Below, one piece after another: positions 59,010 to 64,000 of a stretch of 64,000 bases of DNA (position 1 is its first letter; every line of letters begins with the position of its first letter). Made by a program: the position numbers and the translations under genes. The notes beneath the pieces were generated by a model. The model had not been told where the DNA came from and did no database searches. It was given only the letters and a program-made list of their open reading frames with translations. The stretch is from Arthrobacter sulfonylureivorans (lineage in GTDB: Bacteria; Actinomycetota; Actinomycetes; Actinomycetales; Micrococcaceae): contig RJAE01000008.1 of the NCBI GenBank assembly GCA_004000035.1, positions 90,331 through 154,330 on the forward strand. Reading direction: 5' to 3'.

Positions 59010-59491
59010 GGCGGGGCAGACTTCCACGGGTCGCACGCCTCAACCGACAGCCGCCGGTAGCCTTCGGCGTTTCCGGACACCACGGTCAGGCAGTGCTTGA
59101 CGGCCGTCGCGGCGATCAGCGACTCCACGGCGGGCACGTCTTGGACGGCCAGCGGCGCCCATGCCTCGGCCACCTGCAGATCTACCGGAAGGATGTACGC
59201 GGCGAACCGTTCGGTGAGCTCGACCAGCCAGCTGTCCGCCCGTCCGGCCAGGGCACTGTCCTGGGTGCTGAGCGCGTGCAGCTCCCCCAGTGTCAGCGCG
59301 GAAATGTAGACGCGCGAGCGGCGGCGCCGCTGCAGGAACGCCACAACGGCGGGGGCCGGGTTCTCGCGCCTGAGCTCGGCGACCACGTCGGTGTCCAACA
59401 GCAGCCCGCGGGCACGCCGCGGCCCGGAGGTCTCAGCGGGTGCCGGCGCGGGACCGGCCGCCGTCGGGCTTGGTTCGGTCCTGGTGGTCAT
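58991..59491 (-). CDS. PIN-domain toxin (VapC/FitB type)
   Basis: 166 residues. PIN nuclease with acidic residues Asp 33 and Asp 35 (LLLDTDVVAEL), Glu 70 (SALTLGEL) and the later ESLIAATA stretch; the order D...E...(E/D)...  is that of VapC RNases. A Pro/Ala-rich tail of about 28 residues precedes the domain and is unusual. The start overlaps the preceding small gene by four bases, as in toxin-antitoxin pairs. The C-terminus runs into the repeat array. Confidence 0.82.
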   Translation of the reverse strand: MTTRTEPSPTAAGPAPAPAETSGPRRARGLLLDTDVVAELRRENPAPAVVAFLQRRRRSRVYISALTLGELHALSTQDSALAGRADSWLVELTERFAAYILPVDLQVAEAWAPLAVQDVPAVESLIAATAVKHCLTVVSGNAEGYRRLSVEACDPWKSAPPDSAGG

Positions 59492-59637
59492 CGGGCCGCG
59501 GCGACGGCGCGCTGCTGCCCGCGGGTTTGCAGTGCCGCATCCAGCAGGAAATCCACAAAGGCTTCCCTGGCTGCGGAGATCTGCTCGTAGTCGGCCAGAC
59601 TCAAGACCTGGAGTTGCGGGGATTCAAGGGTTTCCAT
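59488..59637 (-). CDS. 49-residue Phd C-terminal-like antitoxin candidate
   Basis: The protein METLESPQLQVLSLADYEQISAAREAFVDFLLDAA... resembles the C-terminal half of Phd/YefM antitoxins (the VLSxxDYE... helix that wraps the toxin) but lacks the DNA-binding N-terminal half. It overlaps the PIN toxin start (ATGA). Reading further upstream in frame does not restore a Phd N-terminus. Either a minimal antitoxin or a truncated remnant. Confidence 0.55.
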   Translation of the reverse strand: METLESPQLQVLSLADYEQISAAREAFVDFLLDAALQTRGQQRAVAAAR

Positions 59638-60068
59638 GGCAGCCGGCGCCGGGCGCCGAGTCCTTTCGGGTGCTCTTGCCCGCACCGGTAGCCAGTGGCT
59701 GATGCAGGCCGCTTCGTCATCCGAACCACCCAACGAGCGTGGGGTTGGTATGTGGCCAAAGTCGGAGCTTGGCGGCCACAATTCTTGAAGCTAGGGCTAC
59801 TTTAGCCGGTCCGAGTGCCGCCCGTGAGAGACCGTGGTCACATCGCGTAACAGGCAGCGTAACGTTCCACCTGCCGGGCGGGCACCGGCGAATGGTTGGC
59901 GCGTGTCCGGGCACCTTCGGCGGCCACCCCGGCGCATCCTTCCGAAACTGTCCGCACCGGCTGGTACATCTTTAACTGCCGGCAGGCACCGGACGGCGGC
60001 GGGATATCGTTGGGGGGACCCCGCCGCCGGCCGGGTTGGCAGCTGCCGTACTTGTGCAAGGAGGCACC
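59638..60068. other. 431-base divergent region before the helicase-nuclease gene
   Basis: No gene supported. It should contain promoters of the toxin-antitoxin pair (leftward) and of the large helicase (rightward). The GC level is high throughout; GATATCGTTGG (60003-60013) and an AAGGAGG ribosome site (60058-60064) precede the helicase. No repeats or hairpins of note. Confidence 0.6.
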
Positions 60069-63000
60069 GTGTTTCTGCTCGACTCCGACGCCGCCGGGGC
60101 TGACCGGGATCTGGTCTACACGGCTACCGACCTGGTCACCGCCGCCCAGTGCGAGTACCAGTTGCTGCGCAAGCTGGATGAGAAGCTGGGCCGCTCCCCG
60201 GTGCCGGACTTCGGCCGGGACGAGATGCTCGAGCGCACGGCGGCACTGGGCGATGTGCACGAACACCGAGTGCTGCAGCAGTTCCGCGACGCTTTCGGCT
60301 CCGGCGTGGTGGAGATCGCCGAGACCCGCAGCTACACCCGCGCAGACCTCCAGGCCAAGCATGCCGAATCCATAGCGGCGCTGCAGTCCGGCGCGGACGT
60401 GGTGTTCCAGGCCTCCTTCTTTGACGGCGGCTTCCATGGTCGGTCCGATTTCCTGGTCAAGACCCAGCACGACGGCGAGGCCCCGGCTTACGCCGTCTAC
60501 GACACCAAACTGGCCCGCCACGCCAAGGTCACCGCGCTGCTGCAGCTGGCCGCCTACGGAGACCAGCTCCTCCAGGCCGGCATAAGGGCGGCTCCGACGG
60601 TCACGCTGGTGCTCGGCGACGGCCGTCACAGCGACCACAGCCTGACCGACCTGCTGCCGGTCTTCCGCGAACGCCGCGGCCGCTTCCTGGACTTGGTCGC
60701 CGGACACCGCGGGCAGCCCGCCCCGGTCCGCTGGGGAGACGAGCGGGTCAAGGCATGCGGCCGCTGCGACTGCTGTGCCGAACAGGTTGAGCTGCACCGT
60801 GATCTCCTGCTGGTGGCGAACATGAGCACGGTCCGCCGCCGCAAACTCCGCGCGGCGGGAATCCGCACGATCGACCAACTGGCCGCGCTCGAATTGCCGG
60901 CCGGCGAATCGCCGACCGGCCCGCTGGCCCGGTTGCGTGACCAGGCGCGCATGCAGACCGGCACGGCGGAAACGGACGGCGGGGTCACCTACCGCAAGGA
61001 CGGTGCCGAACACACCGTTGCCTACCGTGTGCTGGACCAGCACACCTTGGGGCGGCTGCCCGCGCCGGACCCGGGGGACGTCTTCTTCGACTTCGAGGGC
61101 GACCCGCTCTGGCAGGACGAGGACGGGGTCTGGGGGCTGGAATACCTCTTCGGCGTGGTGGAGAACCCGCCGGCCAGTGGCGGCCCCGCGCCGTTCAAAC
61201 CCTTCTGGGCGCACAGCCGCTCGGGTGAACGAAAAGCGCTGGCGGACTTCCTGGACTACGTGTCCGAACGGCGCCGCAGCCACCCGGGCCTGCACATCTA
61301 CCACTACGCCAACTACGAGAAAGCCGCCCTGCGCCGGCTGTCGTTGCAGCATCTGGTCGGCGAAGAGGCAGTTGATGAACTGCTGCGCGAGGGCATCCTG
61401 GTTGACCTGTACGACACGGTCCGGCACAGCCTGCGGATTTCGGAAAACTCCTACAGCATCAAGAAACTGGAACCGCTCTACATGGGCGAGAACCTGCGGT
61501 CCGGAGACGTCAAGGACGCCGGCGCATCCGTCGTGGCTTACGCCCAGTACTGCGCTGCCCGGGATGCAGGCAATGACTCCGAAGCCGACACGATCCTCAA
61601 GAGCATTGCGGACTACAACGAATACGACTGCTTGTCCACGTTGGAATTGCGAAACTGGCTGCTGCGGCTGGCCGCCGAACGCGGGGTTGTGCTGGGAAGG
61701 GCAGCGGTGCCCGCTCCTGCCCTCTCGGCGGGAACAGGCGCTGACGACGGCGGACCGGTCCTTCCGCAGGAACGGCGGCTGCTGGACTTCGTGGCGGCAG
61801 CGGCCGAAACGGCCGCGGCGCGCAACCAGACGCTGTCCGAGGATGAACAGGCGGTTGCCATGGTCGCGGCGTCGGTCGGCTACCACCGGCGCGAAGAGAA
61901 GCAGTTCTGGTGGGCGCATTTTGACCGGCTGGATGCCCCGGTCGAGGACTGGGCCGATGTGCGCGACGTCTTCACGGTCGATTCCGTCCGCGTGGTTTCC
62001 GAGTGGGCGAAGCCGAACTCCCGCAGCAACCCGGTCCGTGTTCTCGCGCTGACCGGCCGGCTGGCTCCCGGTTCCACCATCAAGGATGGCAGCCTGCTCT
62101 GCCGCCTCTACAACCAGCCCTACCCGGAGTTCCTCTGCGAACAGAAGGACGGCGTCAACCACCGCGCCTTCAGCTTCGGCGCCGAGGTGCTGGAACTGGG
62201 CGCGGACGGCGTGAAGGACACGCTGCTGATCAAGGAGCGGTTGCCGCGCGGCGCCGACGAATACAGCGAGTTCCCGGTGGCGCTGACTCCTGACCAGCCG
62301 GTGCGCACAACCTCCATCCGCCAGGCCCTGGCCGACCTCGCCGCCGCGGTTGCCGGTACGCTGCCGTGCTTCCCCGCCGAACCGGCGTTGGAGCTGCTGC
62401 GCCGGCGTCCGCCGCGGCTGGCAACGCTGGCTCAACTGCCCGAAGTCCAGGACCACCCGGACGGCTATGTCGGTGCGATCGCCGCCGCCGTCGCTGATTT
62501 GCAGGACTCCTATCTGGCGGTCCAGGGGCCGCCGGGCACCGGCAAGACCTACGTCGGTTCGCACGCTGTCGCCCGGCTCGTGGCACTCGGCTGGAAAGTC
62601 GGCGTGGTCGGCCAGTCGCATGCCGTGGTGGACAACATGCTGCGCGCGGCCATCGAAAAGGCCGGTGTGCCGCCGGAATTGGTCGCCAAAAAACCGAACG
62701 GCGACCATGACCTTCCCTGGCCCAACCGGAGCACTGCAGATTTGACCCGGTTGCTCGAGTCGCCGGGAGGTGCGCTGATCGGCGGCACGGCGTGGACCAT
62801 GACCGGTTCGGCGGTCCCGCCCAAGTCCCTGGATCTTCTGGTCATTGACGAAGCCGGCCAGTTCTCGCTGGCGAACACCTTGGCTGTTTCCCGGGCCGCC
62901 AAGCGGCTGCTGCTGTTGGGTGACCCGCAGCAACTGCCCCAGGTCACCCAGGGCACGCACCCGGAACCGGTGGATGGGTCTGCCCTTGGTTGGCTCTCCG

Positions 63001-63644
63001 CCGGGCATGCCACCTTGCCGCCGGAGCTGGGCTTTTTCCTCGCCCGGAGCTGGCGCATGCATCCGGACCTTTGCCGGGCAGTGTCGGTCCTGTCCTACGA
63101 CGGGCGGCTCGAATCGGCACCCGCTGCCGCCACACGGCACTTGGAGGGAGCCCCGGCGGGAGTCGAGTGCGTCTACGTCGACCATCAGGGCAATGCCACG
63201 TCCTCGCCGGAGGAAGCCGCCGAAGTGCTCGCCCAGGTCCGCCGGCATGTGGGTCTGCTCTGGCGCGGCGATGGCACAGCGCAGCCGCGGCCGCTGGCCG
63301 GAGCGGACATCCTGGTGGTGGCTCCCTACAACGCGCAGGTCCAGCTGATCCGCTCGGTACTCGATGGCGCCGGACTGCCGGATGTGAGGGTCGGCACCGT
63401 AGACAAATTCCAGGGCCAGGAGGCGCCCGTCGTGATCGTGTCCACCGCCGTGTCTGCGGCGGGCGAGGCTCCGCGCGGGATGGAATTCGTGCTGAACCGG
63501 AACCGCAACAACGTGGCGGTCTCGCGGGGACAATGGCGCGCGGTCATCGTTCGCTCCCGCGCGCTCACCGATTACCTTCCGGCACGGCCCACCGGACTTG
63601 AGGAACTCGGCGCCTTCGCCGGGCTCTGCCACAGCATGAATTGA
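60069..63644 (+). CDS. RecB-like nuclease / RNase H-like / superfamily 1 helicase fusion (TM0106 family)
   Basis: 1191 residues, GTG start behind AAGGAGG. N-terminal PD-(D/E)XK nuclease (GRSDFLVK; YAVYDTKLARHAKVTALLQLA) is followed by a Cys cluster (CGRCDCCAEQ) and an HhH region, then a DEDD-like exonuclease (VFFDFEGDPLW; YHYANYEKAALRRL; YNEYDCLSTLELRNWL). The C-terminal third is a helicase: Walker A GPPGTGKT, DEAGQFS, APYNAQV, GTVDKFQGQEAPVV, NVAVSRGQ. The family is of unknown role in DNA repair or defence. A linker near 545-560 has the in-frame motif ADDGGPV (61744-61753). Confidence 0.93.
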   Translation: MFLLDSDAAGADRDLVYTATDLVTAAQCEYQLLRKLDEKLGRSPVPDFGRDEMLERTAALGDVHEHRVLQQFRDAFGSGVVEIAETRSYTRADLQAKHAESIAALQSGADVVFQASFFDGGFHGRSDFLVKTQHDGEAPAYAVYDTKLARHAKVTALLQLAAYGDQLLQAGIRAAPTVTLVLGDGRHSDHSLTDLLPVFRERRGRFLDLVAGHRGQPAPVRWGDERVKACGRCDCCAEQVELHRDLLLVANMSTVRRRKLRAAGIRTIDQLAALELPAGESPTGPLARLRDQARMQTGTAETDGGVTYRKDGAEHTVAYRVLDQHTLGRLPAPDPGDVFFDFEGDPLWQDEDGVWGLEYLFGVVENPPASGGPAPFKPFWAHSRSGERKALADFLDYVSERRRSHPGLHIYHYANYEKAALRRLSLQHLVGEEAVDELLREGILVDLYDTVRHSLRISENSYSIKKLEPLYMGENLRSGDVKDAGASVVAYAQYCAARDAGNDSEADTILKSIADYNEYDCLSTLELRNWLLRLAAERGVVLGRAAVPAPALSAGTGADDGGPVLPQERRLLDFVAAAAETAAARNQTLSEDEQAVAMVAASVGYHRREEKQFWWAHFDRLDAPVEDWADVRDVFTVDSVRVVSEWAKPNSRSNPVRVLALTGRLAPGSTIKDGSLLCRLYNQPYPEFLCEQKDGVNHRAFSFGAEVLELGADGVKDTLLIKERLPRGADEYSEFPVALTPDQPVRTTSIRQALADLAAAVAGTLPCFPAEPALELLRRRPPRLATLAQLPEVQDHPDGYVGAIAAAVADLQDSYLAVQGPPGTGKTYVGSHAVARLVALGWKVGVVGQSHAVVDNMLRAAIEKAGVPPELVAKKPNGDHDLPWPNRSTADLTRLLESPGGALIGGTAWTMTGSAVPPKSLDLLVIDEAGQFSLANTLAVSRAAKRLLLLGDPQQLPQVTQGTHPEPVDGSALGWLSAGHATLPPELGFFLARSWRMHPDLCRAVSVLSYDGRLESAPAAATRHLEGAPAGVECVYVDHQGNATSSPEEAAEVLAQVRRHVGLLWRGDGTAQPRPLAGADILVVAPYNAQVQLIRSVLDGAGLPDVRVGTVDKFQGQEAPVVIVSTAVSAAGEAPRGMEFVLNRNRNNVAVSRGQWRAVIVRSRALTDYLPARPTGLEELGAFAGLCHSMN

Positions 63645-63873
63645 CCTCAGCCCGGCCCGCTGGCCGGAGGTGAAATGTCGCCAGAGGGCCCAACTGGCCC
63701 GGCAGGCTGCGGATGTCGTGCTACGTTACGGGCGAAATCCGCTACGGTGCTGGCCCCGAACATGCTTGAATGAGAAGCGGCAGCCCGGCGGGCCAACCAC
63801 CCGTTGCCCGTGCCGGCTGGAAGTGTGCACGTAGTTGTTTACGCACAGTAATTCCGACGAGAAGAGGAAGAAC

Positions 63874-64000
63874 ATGAGCAAGTACGAACTGCCCGAGCTC
63901 GACTATGATTACGCAGCCCTGGAGCCGCATATCTCGGCCCGGATCATGGAGCTGCACCACTCCAAGCACCACGCCACCTACGTGGCCGGCGCCAACACCG
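63874..64000 (+). CDS. sodA: Superoxide dismutase (Fe/Mn type), partial
   Basis: First 42 codons only; the gene continues beyond the window. [37 protein letters not shown] is the standard start of Fe/Mn superoxide dismutases, with the first metal-binding His (28) and the HHxKHH pattern. GAAGAGGAAG serves as ribosome site. The 229 bases before it are non-coding, with no recognisable operator. Confidence 0.96.
   Translation, partial: MSKYELPELDYDYAALEPHISARIMELHHSKHHATYVAGANT

Noticed and set aside
59838-63632. Open frame of over 1200 codons on the minus strand across the helicase gene
   Set aside because: It is a codon-bias shadow: the plus-strand frame carries all helicase and nuclease motifs, the minus product is low-complexity and has no recognisable domain.

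Overview
The window is high-GC DNA from an actinobacterium, most likely a member of the Micrococcaceae close to Arthrobacter sensu lato. The evidence is the strong G/C bias at third codon positions, frequent GTG starts, many apparently leaderless genes, the DUF4193 and CarD proteins, a DUF222/HNH endonuclease and a c-di-AMP riboswitch in front of an NlpC/P60 hydrolase. The genus is inferred, not proven. About 70 protein genes are supported. No rRNA, tRNA, CRISPR array, insertion sequence or prophage was seen.

Layout. 1-2.4 kb: a truncated membrane glutaredoxin, a SurA-like lipoprotein, a DUF1003 protein and an acetyltransferase. 2.6-4.9 kb: an amide/urea channel, FmdB and formamidase operon. 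5.0-5.9 kb: a pair of overlapping Fluc/CrcB fluoride channel genes. 6.0-14.4 kb: a dipeptide-type ABC importer with two different flavin monooxygenases, which reads as an organosulfur or similar scavenging locus. 14.5-18.4 kb: a PfpI-type protein, then a heme-oxygenase-like diiron enzyme, glycosyltransferase and CDGSH protein operon, then a PAP2 phosphatase. 18.5-26.4 kb: pyruvate oxidase/dehydrogenase PoxB, small proteins, a glutaminase fused to STAS and cyclic-nucleotide-binding domains, and an aldehyde dehydrogenase. 26.6-30.2 kb: an MBL hydrolase, MHS-family symporter and LysR regulator. 30.4-33.4 kb: c-di-AMP riboswitch with LysM-NlpC/P60, then a DHA2 exporter. 33.6-39 kb: DUF222/HNH gene, lipoprotein, and a membrane protein/histidine kinase/response regulator operon. 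39.5-41 kb: an encapsulin nanocompartment operon (encapsulated-ferritin cargo plus shell) followed by a perfect 40-bp tandem array.

41-54 kb holds mostly housekeeping-type and small proteins: DUF4193, an M50-like protease, DoxX, a ClgR-like regulator, MarR, class II amidotransferase, YidH pair, YchJ, TetR, CarD, App1-type phosphatase and membrane proteins. 54-64 kb has an FMN reductase, an Lrp regulator divergent from a DadA-like oxidase, an orphan FitA-like antitoxin, an Nramp-related transporter, a Phd-fragment/PIN toxin pair, a large RecB-nuclease/helicase fusion, and the start of superoxide dismutase.

The most interesting signals outside ordinary annotation are: the encapsulin operon with its cargo-loading peptide; a dispersed short motif (CCGCCGTCGT and its complement) that recurs 18 times and in at least six genes encodes an in-frame DGG insert in tails or linkers; a near-identical operator sequence in front of doxX and the distant FMN reductase; and a family of short tandem repeats that sit at the 3' ends of genes.
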